Made by a program: the position numbers and the translations under genes
Notes under the pieces: model-generated
Databases searched by the model: none
The model's input: only the letters and a program-made list of their open reading frames with translations
Told to the model about the DNA's origin: nothing
Shown here: positions 10,226 through 20,825 of the stretch, in pieces
Layout of the letters: each line of letters starts with the position of its first letter
Position numbering within the stretch: the stretch's first letter is position 1
Origin: Nemertoderma westbladi
Taxonomy: Eukaryota > Xenacoelomorpha > Nemertodermatida > Nemertodermatidae
NCBI GenBank assembly: GCA_032718475.1
Contig: JAUCBJ010002550.1
Span: 22,653 to 86,652 of the forward strand
Direction: 5' to 3'
Length of the DNA: 64,000 nt

Positions 10226-10778
10226 TTAGGAGTTTACAAATAGATTTCCACGTACCTGTACACCGTAGTAAGGACAGCGGTAGAATTCCATTGTCTTTAT
10301 ATGTGAACATTGAGGGTAGTACCCTTATGTGTCACATAGGAGCGGGATTTGTAGGTATAAGAAATGGAATTCTACTTGGAACTCACAATATTGAGACATT
10401 TTCGAAATTTTAGACAATCCATTTGGATTTGAAAAAATTTTAAAATTTTCTCCAGTGAATAGATTTCAGGGTACAGTCGGGTGGAACTTAAAATTAGAGA
10501 AACAAGAGGAAGACTTGCGAGCCTTTCTTAAAATTTAATTAAAATTTTACACGGTCTTGTTTCAATAAGTTACATCAAATAAATAGACTCCCCTATATTT
10601 ATTACTAATTCTTGACTGCTTATTTTCTGATAATAGTTTGGGATCAAAAAGTGAGTATTTTAGACTCACAGCCAGTTTAGCCCAAATTCGTTTTTATTTC
10701 GGCAAAAAATTTTAGATAAGAAGCAGCGTGTCATTAAAGAAACCCTAGATCTTAGGCTATGGGTAGGAGGTTAGAGCG
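10226..10778 (+). other. Non-coding spacer between pol and the third ORF
   Basis: 553 bp with no ORF. It contains one copy of the dispersed 20-mer (10508-10527) amid AT-rich sequence (AAATTTTAAAATTTT words). I see no promoter or polyadenylation signal that I would defend. Confidence 0.5.
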
Positions 10779-10886
10779 TTGTCGAAGCCCAAAAGGCAGA
10801 CGAAACTCTCACGTCTCCTCACAACTAACCACAAACTCTGTTGTATTCCCTCTAGTAGTAATGATTATGTAACTACACCTCTAATT

Positions 10887-12589
10887 ATGGAGAAAGGGAT
10901 ACAAAGAGAGCCGAGATGGGGATATGATATCCAAGAGGAGGCGGCAGCTTCATTCGAACGATTTGGAGCAAAAGACTACACTATATTTGGTATAAAGGAA
11001 TTATCAGAAAGTACAGCGAAGCTCGCAAAGACAGCAATGCCTTTACTCGAGCAGGATTTAGTATATTTCGAGACGTGTATCTTCGCTGTGCGGGATCTCT
11101 TATCGAAAGACCATCTATGTTTACATTGTTACCCTATGAAGGAGAACGTATCGTGGAGATTACGGATGAATCACGGCAGACGCGTGCGCCTATCGGTCAC
11201 CTTGGTGATGAATTCGAAGTAACTACTACGATCGCCGACGATCCTTTAGAGGAACTTCTTGAGATTGAAAGGAACCTCCCGAAGAAATCTCAGACGGAGA
11301 TTCGACAACTTGAAGCAACAGATGCTATAGTTTGTATACAACCTTCAGAAACCTACCAACCCATAGACCCAGATGATTACGATTATAGTATGGGAGGAAG
11401 CGCTCGACCGATTGGAGATTTTATATACGAACGAGTGTGGTACCCTGCCAATACGATGTGTAGTAAATGTGGCGTCGCTGGACATCATATGACAAAGTGC
11501 AGTGGAAAGCACATTACTACGACTCAGCTAATCTGTGGATGGTGTGGGGATCAAGGGTCTCATACCTTTTATACTTGCTGGAGATTTATGGCTCAATGTA
11601 CTTACTGCAATATAAAGGGACATCGAGCATCTGAATGCCAACTGAGAGACATACCTTATGAACACGAATCTGTAAAACTCGTGAGGAAGTTATTTGATGA
11701 GTGGGAAGATTTAGCCGACGAACATGTATCGGCACAGAGAAGACGGTTTCCGATGAGAGCGCATCTCGGATTTTGGGCGGTAAATCCCCAGACGATGATG
11801 TCGGAAGGATACATCTCCGCTATGCCTCAATATGACGAACTTATCGAGGTTGTCGATATTTTGCCCCACGACAGCGGATTCCGAGTGGTGCGCGAGTATC
11901 TGTTACAAATTCACCCGGATAACAAAAACACGTGGAATTTTCAGAAAGTCGTTAATCGGATTACGTATGGTGAATTCGATCGTTTCCGAACTGAAAGGCG
12001 GAACAAGGGAGCTTGGTTAACCGTCGCATGGGCGTACCGAGCCGCGTTTTACCACAAACGTATACGAGCGAGCGTATTCGAGGAAGAAGAGGTCCTAGAG
12101 GCGACGAACATATCAGCCACTCCGGTTGCGCCGTCTGCACGTCACCCTCGGGAGGACGGGCAGGGTAGGATCATACGGGTCCAGAAAGTGGGCCAACAAT
12201 TGAAGAAAATTATTAATGTAGAAGAACGCAAGGGAGTTGAGCCGACCATTCGAGTTACTCGGGATACGGTATCACTTCCAAGAGAACCAGTAGGAGGATC
12301 GGGACATACACCAGCTGATCAACAGGGGGCGCAAGCTACTCTCGGGTCTGCGTCGTCCGCTTCTCACGCGTTCCCAGACGTTCTACCAACTGTAGTGACG
12401 ACTGATCGGTCACGAGGAATTGGTCGAGGTTTTGGGATGCCAAATAGACGAATTTGCGAGGAAATAGTCGCACCGTCTCTCAACGTCCCAAGTAAACCAG
12501 TGACTCGCCCCACGAGTCCCATATCGCGAGCAAAGTCACCTGTGCGCAGTTTTCGAGGACGCGGCAGGGCTCGATCAACTAAACGATAA
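10887..12589 (+). CDS. Third ORF: protein with three CCHC zinc knuckles (frame-shifted)
   Basis: Frame 3 opens at ATG 10887 (ATTATGG) and codes for about 50 residues (MEKGIQREPRWGYD...). Coding character then passes to frame 2, open from 10928 to the stop at 12587-12589; the crossover lies near 11000-11045. The main part has three zinc knuckles of form CX2CX4HX4C: CSKCGVAGHHMTKC, CGWCGDQGSHTFYTC and CTYCNIKGHRASEC. A basic Arg/Ser/Pro-rich tail (FRGRGRARSTKR) ends the protein. Such knuckles bind single-stranded nucleic acid, so a second nucleocapsid-like or RNA-chaperone role is likely. It occupies the env position but shows no signal peptide or membrane segment. Copies of the 20-mer lie before and just after it, tying it to this element. 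I do not recognise the family. It could instead be a gag captured from another element. Confidence 0.65.
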
Positions 12590-13480
12590 AAGGGAGGGCA
12601 AGGGTGGACGGAAGACTCGTGAGCCTTTCTTATGATTTGTGATTTATTTGAATTATATGTTTTATATTTAGAAAGTTTGTATTCTGAAAGGGACTCATAT
12701 TTAGTAAAAACTTATATTTTATATTTGTGCTTATTCCAAACTTATGCAATTTGTATTGTTCCGAATTTATGAAATTTAGAAAGTTTAGAAGGAACTTATA
12801 TTTGAAAGATTTATGTTTCATATTTGAGATGCAAAGGTTTATATTATTCTAAACTTATGCAGTTTATATCTATATTTAGTAAGACTACCCAAAAGAGAGT
12901 TTATATTTGTAAGAATTTATATTTATATTTGTAATTATTTCGAACTTATACAATTTATATTATTCCAAACTTATGCAATTTGTATTGTTCCGAATATTAT
13001 GCAATTTATATTTTATAAGCAGTATTTGTACCTAAAGAGAAAGTTTTATAGACAGAAAATTTTGTGCTCAGAAAGACTCATATTTGTAATTATTCCAAAC
13101 TTATGCAATCTACATTTAGGTACGAAAGTATTTGTAATTACTTGAATTTATGCAATATTTGGGATGCAATAGTAGATGGAAGACTCGCGAGCCTTTCTTA
13201 TTGTTTTCATTTATTTGTATTTGTAATTGTTTGAATTTATGCAATATCTGAGATGCAATAGATTTATATTGGTGAATTTAATTTAGATTTATATTGTACT
13301 TACTTAGCAAAGCCTTAAATACGTAAAGTTTGAATTTGTAATTATTTTGTATCGAATCATTACGTAGAAAGGAAGTATTGTTTGAAATTTAATTGTAAAT
13401 ATGTAAGTACGCCCTAAGTATTTTATAGTTTGATTGATTATTGGTGAAAACCGTATATTTTATGCACGATAATATCCTGT
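12590..13480 (+). other. AT-rich degenerate repeat region 3' of the third ORF
   Basis: Low-complexity DNA made of loosely repeated words such as TTATATTTGTAATTATT and CCAAACTTATGCAATTTA, about 30-60 bp apart. It contains two copies of the dispersed 20-mer (12610-12629 and 13178-13197). I see no coding sequence. Confidence 0.55.
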
Positions 13481-13658
13481 TTTCATGGAGCGGTATAGAA
13501 TTATATTCCCTAAATGCCGTGGATTTTCAAAATTTTATTTTATTCGGATTAACTTTGTAAAGATTGCTTTGAGTTCTCATTCGTATTGGTTCTATCTATT
13601 ATGCATCTATCGGTCAAGTGGTTCAGTAGCTCAGCCCAAAAACAGTTGGCCTCGAGGT

Positions 13659-13735
13659 GCGTCCTAGGTGCGTCCTAGGCTAAGCTGAGGTCCGTCCTAG
13701 GCAGAGGGCTAAGGTACGTCCCAGGCAGAGACAAG
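13659..13735 (+). repeat. Short tandem GTGCGTCCTAGGC-type repeat
   Basis: About five degenerate copies of a 10-20 bp unit containing the palindromic word TCCTAGG (GTGCGTCCTAG, GTCCGTCCTAGGC, GTACGTCCCAGGC). It lies in the non-coding 3' part of the large BEL element. Function unknown. Confidence 0.5.
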
Positions 13736-14848
13736 TTTGATTGGTTGTTCCACTTGCTAGCTAGGGAATTCCTTCTTGAATCCGTCATAGTAAGCGAGGC
13801 CTGTGATTGGCTAATTCAGAATTAATGTGCTGTTTGTTATTGTAAATTTTCTGGATGCCGAGAATGGATTGTAAAGTAGTATTAATTAAGAATTAATTCA
13901 AATGTAACTAAATATTACGTTACGGAAAAAATTTACAAAAAATATGTGAATGCTCCATTTTATATTTTTTATTTGTATTCTTGTTTAAATCAAACAAACA
14001 GGTAAATAATGAGTTGTGCGGTGTAGTGTAAATTATCATTGTTTGGTTGTGTGGCAACTGGAGTAGCAGGCTGGGTATTTGGGTAGCCCCAGTTGTGCGG
14101 GCCTGGACAGGGTTTCCATCCAATGCTAACATGTATTGCAACTGTATAATGTTTAGAATGCCAGTGAAACAAAATAGGAGGGTCCTTAGTAGTCAACTGG
14201 AGTGGCAGCCAATATCGTAAATATTCATTCCAGAACATGTATTTATTTAACATGGGTTATATGCAGTTCATTAGTTGCACAGAAAAGGAGACACATAGTA
14301 TGTTGAAGGTGGAGTTGATTCTATTGGTTGTCTGACTCGACGGCTGGGATATCCCAGTGAGCGTATACAATAGCAGGGCTTCCCTCTAATAATGGTATCA
14401 CAATGCTACTATAGTATATTATTTTTCATGGCTTGCGTTTATGTGCCTATTAATCAGTAGTATTTAGTATTGTAACTGTAACAACTGTGTTGTTAATAAT
14501 ATTTCTTATAATTGTATATATTTGCTGCTACCTGTAATACATTTTACAACTTTAATTATTTAATTAATTAGTTAACCTAATTTTAACTTATTAATTGGAT
14601 ATTCCTGTTTTGATTTCTACATAAAATAACCGTATATAAATTGCAGGTTTAGTTACATTTTAATTTTATAGTTTCGGTTTGTAATTTTTCACTTTGTCAT
14701 ACAAACTTAAATTTGTAAAAAAAGCTCTGTAAGTTAAATACAGTAATTTTAAAAAATAAGCAATGCATAACACAGATACACAAACAGGGGGGGGGGGGGG
14801 GGGGGCAGTGGAAAAGTGTACCCGGGCCGCTATGTCCTAAATTAGAGA
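13736..14848. other. Unassigned AT-rich DNA with a poly-G tract
   Basis: No supported gene; the short open frames have no family signature. A run of about 18 G begins near 14788. The segment is probably inserted repeat material within the 3' part of the BEL element, but I cannot place its ends. Confidence 0.4.
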
Positions 14849-14923
14849 TCAAGATGCCATGAAGCAAGTTATTTTGCTATTACGACTCCTAATAGCAAAA
14901 TAACTTGCTTCATGGCATCTTGA
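14849..14923. repeat. Perfect 34-bp inverted repeat with 7-nt loop
   Basis: Arms 14849-14882 and 14890-14923 are perfectly complementary (TCAAGATGCCATGAAGCAAG...), separated by CGACTCC. Such a perfect palindrome would extrude as a cruciform or fold as an RNA hairpin. It could be a very short foldback MITE or a recent inverted duplication. Confidence 0.9.
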
Positions 14924-15171
14924 CGCAGTGGATAGCTGCCTTGTATTGTACATAGCCAACCAGTCTCTCTCTCTATCTGGGTAAACCAAGCACATACTGT
15001 AGACTCCATTATGTGGTTTACTTGTGCTAGTAGTAGATGCCACCAGGTCAAGGCTTGGTTATTGGCCTTATTGGTCAAGGCCTGCTTTACTCTGTATACA
15101 TTTGACTTATCACAGCAGACTCAGAAATTAGTCATCAATGTAACATAAATGATATTATATTCAGGGTGTTC

Positions 15172-16375
15172 GGACACTTCCCCCCCGGACACTTCCCCCC
15201 CGGACAGTTCCCCCCCCCGCTCAAGTAGGACACTTCCCCCCCGGACACTTCCCCCCCGGACAGTTCCCCCCCGCTCAAGTAGGACACTTCCCCCCCGGAC
15301 ACTTCCCCCCCAGACACTTCCCCTCCCCCCCGCGGACACTTCCCCCCCGACTGTTCTTAACTTCGCACATTCGTATTTTTCATTTTGTAAGGTAAACGGA
15401 CCGCTTGTATCCAGATAAGTTGTATCCAATTTTCCTTACGTAGCTCAGATAGTGATCTTTTGCATCCTGATTTTACATTTTATATCCAAGTTTTATTTAT
15501 GGGTTTTATCAATGCAATTACATAGTATTGTTTGCTAATCTTTAAACGATTAATTATATTAGATGACCTATAAATTCCATCCACCGAATGATATACTGTT
15601 TTTATTAACTATAGAATTATAATAATTAATTGTTTTAATTATAGGTATTATTATGTAATAGTCTTCTTCAAATTGTAGCAGATGGGGATGAATATTATTG
15701 TTGCAATCAAAATTATACCTCTCTAGGGTAAAATCGACATGCGTCGACCTGTATTCTGTGTTCAGCATTACATACAGTATTAATATACATATTACTACTA
15801 TACATACTATATAGATATTATACACACTACATATTAAATTTCCTGGTTACTTGCGATATTTTTAATAGGATTTTGTTGAATTATATAATATTGTAGTAAT
15901 TTATATATTAAATTGGTTAACATTCAATACAGCTCCTACTTTAGGCTTAGTCAATTTATTATCTGATGATACAAACATGAATTAGTTATTTCAAAGTGGT
16001 CTTAAGTCTTTCACCACGGGCACTCAGCGAAATACCGGGTTATGGGGGCGATAACCCCCAAGAAATGAAGCGGGGGGGTTTGGGGGCGGCAGCCCCCAAG
16101 AAAAGAAGCGGGGGTTTGGGGGCGGCAGCCCCCAACAAAAGAAGCGGGGGTTTGGGGGCGGCAGCCCCCAATTAAAAGAAATTAAAAGAATTAAAGGAAT
16201 TAAAAGAGAAACAAACAAAATTTGACTATAAAAATGTTTCTTTTATAATTTTGAAAAAACTTGTCTAGATACAACTTGTCCTGTAACCATCTTTAACTTT
16301 TGTTTATTGCTTTGATGCACCCAGATTAATTTTAACACTTTAACTGGGGGGGAAGTGTCCGGGGGGCAAGTGTCC
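15172..16375. mobile_element. MITE-like element with C-rich terminal inverted repeats
   Basis: The left end has at least eight tandem GGACACTTCCCCCCC/GGACAGTTCCCCCC units (15172-15352). The right end (16345-16375) carries the reverse complement, GGGGGGGAAGTGTCC followed by GGGGGGCAAGTGTCC. A second inverted pair lies inside: CTTGTATCCAGATAAGTTG near 15404 and TCTAGATACAACTTGTCC near 16264. No transposase is present. Superfamily and target duplication are not determined. Confidence 0.55.
16040..16172. repeat. GC-rich tandem repeat, about 36 bp x 3-4
   Basis: Three to four copies of a unit containing GGGGGCGGCAGCCCCCAA followed by AAAAGAAGC and GGGGGTTT. Each unit contains the palindrome GGGGGCGGCAGCCCCC, so each can form a G/C hairpin. 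It sits inside the C-rich TIR element. The apparent peptide WGLPPPNPRFF on the - strand is a by-product of the repeat. Confidence 0.7.
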
Positions 16376-16376
16376 T

Positions 16377-17390
16377 AGATCCTATATTCAGTTATCTGGT
16401 CTTTTGTGGTATTCCACTGTCATTTAATAGCTACTTATTGGTCTTTAAACAATGTCGAAGTCTCACCATTTTAAAGGATTGAAGTTTTACCGCGACAAGT
16501 TCATAGCACTTGCTAACAGCCCGAGTGGGAGTAGAAATCTGTACGTAACTTTACAGCGTTTGATAACATAACTTTACAGTGTTTGAACCCATAACTTCTC
16601 AGTTTTTGATCCCATAACTTTAGGCCTAAAGTACCGTTTATCATTTATTATATTACAATTTTACCGATGTACAATTTTACCGTAATGTAAATAGTTTTTA
16701 TTATATTACAATATAATAATATTCTGTATTTTAGAAAAGACCTACGATTTTATAATAGCTCAATTTATTATAATAGCTAATATGATTTCAATATAATGGT
16801 ATGTATAACGGTATACCTCTTTTTGTGCCATTTTGGTACATTGTTTTAATTACATAAACGTTTCACTGCAGTTCATTTGTGTAATGAGTAATGATTTATT
16901 TAATCAATAAATATTTATCTACTAATTATTAAAAGCAAAGAAATATGTAATATTCAAATTTATATTTTCCCTTAATTTCAAACCCTCTTTTTTATTTTCC
17001 TTCCCTTTCGTCTTTATTATCTTTTTTAACGCAACATGTGGGCGTGGGGTGGGCCTTCGCGCCGCACAAGAGTGAGTTAGTAAGCCTAGATAACAATATA
17101 TTTAGCACCACCTAGTGGCGGGCCAAGGAAATTGTGCGACGCCAGAAACTGCCTCATTTATTTGAGACCAAAGATTAGACCGACTGACGACAGACCGTCA
17201 GACAATCAGACAGACCTACACGAGGTTGAGATAGTGATACTTGTAAACTAAGATCTCTAACTTTCTTGACTTTTTCTTTCCCTACCCTTCTTTTGCTTTT
17301 CTCCTTTCCTTTCTTTTCCCCTTTTCTCTTGCCCCTCTTTTTCCTCCTTTGTTATAATTTTTTCTTCCCCCCTCCGATCAGGCTATCTTA
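16377..17390. other. Unassigned non-coding DNA
   Basis: AT-rich sequence with no supported gene. It contains a run of related phrases ending CATAACTTTA near 16560-16620 and a pyrimidine-rich tract (17265-17370). A GC-rich patch near 17040-17160 has no recognised feature. Confidence 0.35.
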
Positions 17391-17397
17391 CCCCAGC

Positions 17398-17468
17398 CCT
17401 AGCTCAGTTGGTAGAGCGTTGGAAATTATAAGTGTAGTAGGTATCGAGTTCGAATCCTAGTAAGTGCG
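17398..17468 (+). repeat. tRNA-like head, probably SINE-derived or a tRNA relic
   Basis: Contains TAGCTCAGTTGGTAGAGC, a textbook pol III A-box and D-arm. About 45 bp later GAGTTCGAATCC is close to the B-box consensus GGTTCGAATCC. The anticodon, T and acceptor stems do not pair, so it is not a working tRNA. Box spacing suits a tRNA-derived SINE head. Confidence 0.5.
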
Positions 17469-17634
17469 AATTATTTTTTGTGCAGAATTTCAACTCATTT
17501 AAATTAACCGCTACAAATTAATTGCATTTATCTGTACCAATGAGACTGTAGTTATTTGATTGTAACCAATGTCGTGCAAGTTATATATTAGCTGGACCAA
17601 TAGCTATCTTTAAAACCTTGTTAGAACCTATAGA

Positions 17635-17800
17635 ACAATCGAGAATTTTCTCGATTGATTGCAGCACAAATTTGGTATATAAAGGTGCGATTTCGTTCAT
17701 TAGTTCACTACTCAATCACTTCAATATTCACATCATTATTCTGTCGTGCTTAGTTTATTCTCAGATTACATTGTATTATAATTGTATCTTCTGTAATAAA
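17635..17800 (+). promoter_or_regulatory. Possible LTR-like promoter and poly(A) module
   Basis: TATATAAA (17676-17683) is followed 112 bp later by AATAAA (17795-17800). Just upstream is the perfect palindrome AATCGAGAATTTTCTCGATT. A TATA box and an AATAAA this close together are typical of short LTRs, so this may be a solo LTR or part of the true 3' LTR start. No second copy was seen in the window. Confidence 0.3.
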
Positions 17801-17849
17801 GTCAGAATATTCCCTCAGTTTTCTATCTGTTTTACTATGGTTTCACTAC

Positions 17850-18414
17850 GGTGAACAAACTCAGGGACAGGATGGCCAGCTAGAGATCGGGCCGCAGCAA
17901 TGAACGGGAACATCACGGGAATGTAGACGAGAGACAACCCGCAATACCTTTAGAGTTATTCGCCCATCGCCTGAAAGGTTAGACAGCGTTTGATCCTTGC
18001 TACCTAAGTGTAAGACCAAAAGATCAACAGGTAGAAGTAGTGACACGCTGTAAGCCCAAAATTACATCATAGGGACTGTACTGTCTTGATTCAGGAAAAC
18101 CCACAGTAGACCTTCACATTCCTACGGGGGGAGAGCGCAGGCAGATACTAGTACGCAGATAGGACGTAGGCACACCGGTACAAGGCATACACATTGGTTA
18201 GGGTGCAGCAAACTGTACGCTTAACTCTTGCTAAGTACAGGTGCGCGTGCGACTATTTGCAGTACGACAGTGTCCATTGCATTAGAACTTGTAGGCTAAG
18301 GGGGTTGCTGTGTTTTCACCTGAATTGGGATTGTACCGTTCAGGCGGTAGGGCAGTTTACACTAGGCGCAAATAAATTGAGGCTATCAGGGATATACTAA
18401 CATCTACCGTGTCC
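17850..18414 (+). other. Possible undetected left part of the 3' LTR
   Basis: The sequence is less AT-rich than its surroundings and similar in style to the confirmed LTR. The window begins inside the 5' LTR, so this stretch cannot be compared with a partner. The real LTR may begin in this interval, for example near TGAACAAACT at 17852; that is a guess. Confidence 0.35.
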
Positions 18415-19172
18415 CCGCCAACGCCCTAATAGGAAGTTACCCGGACTACCTGGGTGACTAAAATTCTAGATAGGAGCCAGGATAGCTATTAGTACCCGTA
18501 CGCCTACAGTAGTAAACTAACACATCTCTTCTTAGTATCAGGGACCTGGTACCTAAAATTGCCGAATTCTGGGCGTAGTATTAACCTTATGCCTGAATTT
18601 GAGTCCTGGAAATACGCAAGAGGGGAAGGAACCTTATCATTCGTGAGTATTGGACCTACAAGTTACAAAATTAGAATATTCGTAAAATGCACACCGTACC
18701 CAGTAATTATATATGTGAAGGAGCAAAACTGTTTTGACCGTTCAGAATTAACACACGCGCGTTAGAAATTATTTACACCTCGAAATATATAAAATTAACT
18801 TAGTCCGTACTGTGCTTTGCCCGCTAGTTAGACATCTCCAAATCTCTGCCTGTACCTAGCTAGCGTCCCTTCGCCCAACCATATAAATCACACCGCGGCA
18901 AAGTATACGAGCCTCTTAGTCCGTCAGTGAGTCAGCCTGATTTTAGGATTCGCTGCGCGGGATTTTGTTTTATCGAAGTTTGTCTGCTCGTAGACTGTTT
19001 TCTGCCTCACCGGTTATAAGAGATCGATACTGCAATATATTCGCTTACTTAGGGTTTACTGTTTTGGTGAGAAGGTCGGATTTATGATTTGATTTACAAA
19101 CTTTACAGTAGGATATTGCAGGTATTGTTACCGTCTCTTCCGATAGTAGGAATAGGCGTATCTCTTCAATTA
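18415..19172 (+). repeat. 3' LTR of the large BEL/Pao element
   Basis: Copy of 1-758 with one visible substitution. The real LTR may start further left (somewhere in 17850-18414), because the 5' copy is cut by the window edge and the matching part cannot be compared. TATAAAT recurs at 18882-18888. The right boundary is at ATTA (19172), where a 48-bp tandem repeat begins. Confidence 0.88.
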
Positions 19173-19315
19173 ATAATACACCCTGTAGTTACCACGTAGA
19201 ACCTATACTATACTATAATACATCCTGTAGTTACCACGTAGAGCCTATACTATACTATAATACATCCTGTAGTTACCACGTAGAGCCTATACTATAATAC
19301 ATCCTGTAGTTACCA
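19171..19315. repeat. 48-bp tandem repeat, about four copies
   Basis: Units read TAATACATCCTGTAGTTACC followed by ACGTAGAGCCTATACTATAC; the last copies are shortened. The repeat begins at the boundary of the BEL 3' LTR. Confidence 0.85.
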
Positions 19316-20825
19316 TTTATATTATCACATTTGTTAAAACATCGCGATACTTGTAGTTTTACTTACCCAATAAATTTGATTTCAATCGTACTGTAACAGG
19401 AGTAAATATTTTTCAAGGAATTTTCTCAACTACAGTATTTATAGAATATTATTCAGCTTTGATATCTAAATTTTTTTTTAGTTTTTATTCAAATAGTATC
19501 GTTAGGTTTCAGTAATGGGTAATATTTACTTTGGATAAACAAAATGTCGGAAACTTACTCAACTGCTTTAGCTGGTAAATTAATCACTGCAATATTACCA
19601 ATGATCGATTATCATCTAGACTAGCATAGCTAGGCCCTACTATAAACGTGTGAATTAACCTAATGTGTAACTACAGTATGTACCAGTACATGTGAATTTG
19701 AAAGTATGGTACTTGTTTATGGGGTTATTTGATTTTAATCTTGTTATGTGCTGTACTGTACCTAACGGCAGCGTAAGGCTTGTAAGCTCCACTGGAACAG
19801 TAATTCGTTTGTAGTAAAAGGCGTATGTCGAAAGAAATAATTATAGAATACATCGGTCAACAACATTATTACCTTTTCTTGAGGACTGATTCCGCGTGCC
19901 CCGACAAGCATTGAGTTTAAATACAGTATGCTATGCCTATGGGTGTGTCAATGGCGCAAAATACCCGCAAAAACAAAATGTGTGTTTAGTGGGGTTGAAA
20001 AATTAATTTAATTTAATTTAAAACATTAAGGGAAATGAGTAGGTTACAGTACAAAAACAATAAACGAGACTTTATCTTCCTTGCGGTCAATTTGCGCTGA
20101 AGATCAAAATTTTTACTTGCGGTCAATTTGCGCCATTATATATGCTATCGGTAGGCTACAGTACTTTATACATCTTGTTATTTGCTACACCACACCCGTA
20201 AGGTGGCACTGTTATATGTAGCACTGTATGTATTATCATATATATTTTTAATATTTCAGTATTATGGATCAAAACAATCAAACAATACTGTAGGGTATGT
20301 TGTTGATTATTTTTACTGGTTTCATTTAGACTGTTGTCATGTTAGTTGTACCACTGGTGTTTTGATTGCCTTTCTGGCCCAGTTATTATTAAATAAACGC
20401 AATAATTTTTATTGTCCGTTTAAATCACTCATGATGTCCTTTTTTTTACTTATAATGTCCTCCAGAAATTTACCGTTAGGTTCCATGTTACCATGTCCAC
20501 CGGGTCCATGTCTCAGGCTATCAGTACCGGTATTATGTAGTATATAGAGCACTATATTAGTATTGCTGTATTGTATGTACAGATGTAGGTATAAAGCAGG
20601 TATTTTAGTACCGGTTCCGGCACCGGTATTGCTGTAGGCCTATTGTGTAGCCTACCATTTAAATACGGTAATGGTAGGCCTACCGGCTGACCGGTTGTGC
20701 TAATAAATTTTAAATAATTGATAGGCCAAACTGGATTGTGGAAAATGTGGATATTGTGGATATACCTTTCACATAATTTATCAGTTTTATAATGGATCAT
20801 GACTACTGTCTTCTACTAACCGGCC
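19316..20825. other. Unassigned non-coding DNA
   Basis: AT-rich, no supported gene. Holds a direct repeat CTTGCGGTCAATTTGCGC (about 20080 and 20117) and several ACCGGTA words. The 121-codon open frame at 20182 has no recognisable family signature and is probably chance. Confidence 0.4.

Larger units (their letters stand above)
1655..13197 (+). repeat. Dispersed 20-mer GGAAGACTYGYGAGCCTWYC, seven copies plus one diverged
   Basis: Copies start at 1655, 3413, 3497, 7996, 10508, 12610 and 13178, all on the + strand; a weaker copy (16 of 20) is at 5965. The core CTCGCGAG or a one-base variant is itself palindromic, and the full 20-mer is 16/20 self-complementary in the CTCGCGAG copies, with most remaining positions able to form G-U pairs. 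In gag it reads KTREP/KTCEP; in pol and at 5965 it reads RLASL, another frame; the last three copies are non-coding. The copies at 3413 and 3497 belong to one 84-bp duplication. Confidence 0.75.
1..19172 (+). mobile_element. Large young BEL/Pao LTR retrotransposon (5' end cut by window)
   Basis: Two direct copies of a terminal repeat (1-758 and 18415-19172) flank gag, A17-type protease, reverse transcriptase, RNase H and integrase in BEL/Pao order. By eye the repeats differ at one base (position 27, T against C), so insertion is recent. The element exceeds 18.4 kb in the window, against about 5-9 kb usual for the family. The surplus lies in a long gag N terminus, a spacer between RNase H and integrase, a third ORF, and about 5.8 kb of AT-rich 3' non-coding DNA that holds MITE-like pieces. 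The true LTR start lies left of the window, so no target duplication can be tested. Alternative: several insertions nested in a shorter BEL. Confidence 0.88.

Noticed and set aside
11075-11075. Start of the third ORF at this position
   Set aside because: The codon is GTG, and the frame is open further left to 10928 with plausible coding sequence, so this is not the true start.
15149-15429. Open frames SPPDTSPPDSSPP and GGEVSGGEVS on opposite strands
   Set aside because: They are translations of the GGACACTTCCCCCCC tandem repeat in several frames; no start context or family.
16024-16218. PPPNPRFFWGLPPPNP-type frame
   Set aside because: Product of a 36-bp GC-rich repeat, not a conserved protein.
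17398-17468. A functional tRNA gene
   Set aside because: A and B boxes are good, but the anticodon, T and acceptor stems do not pair.
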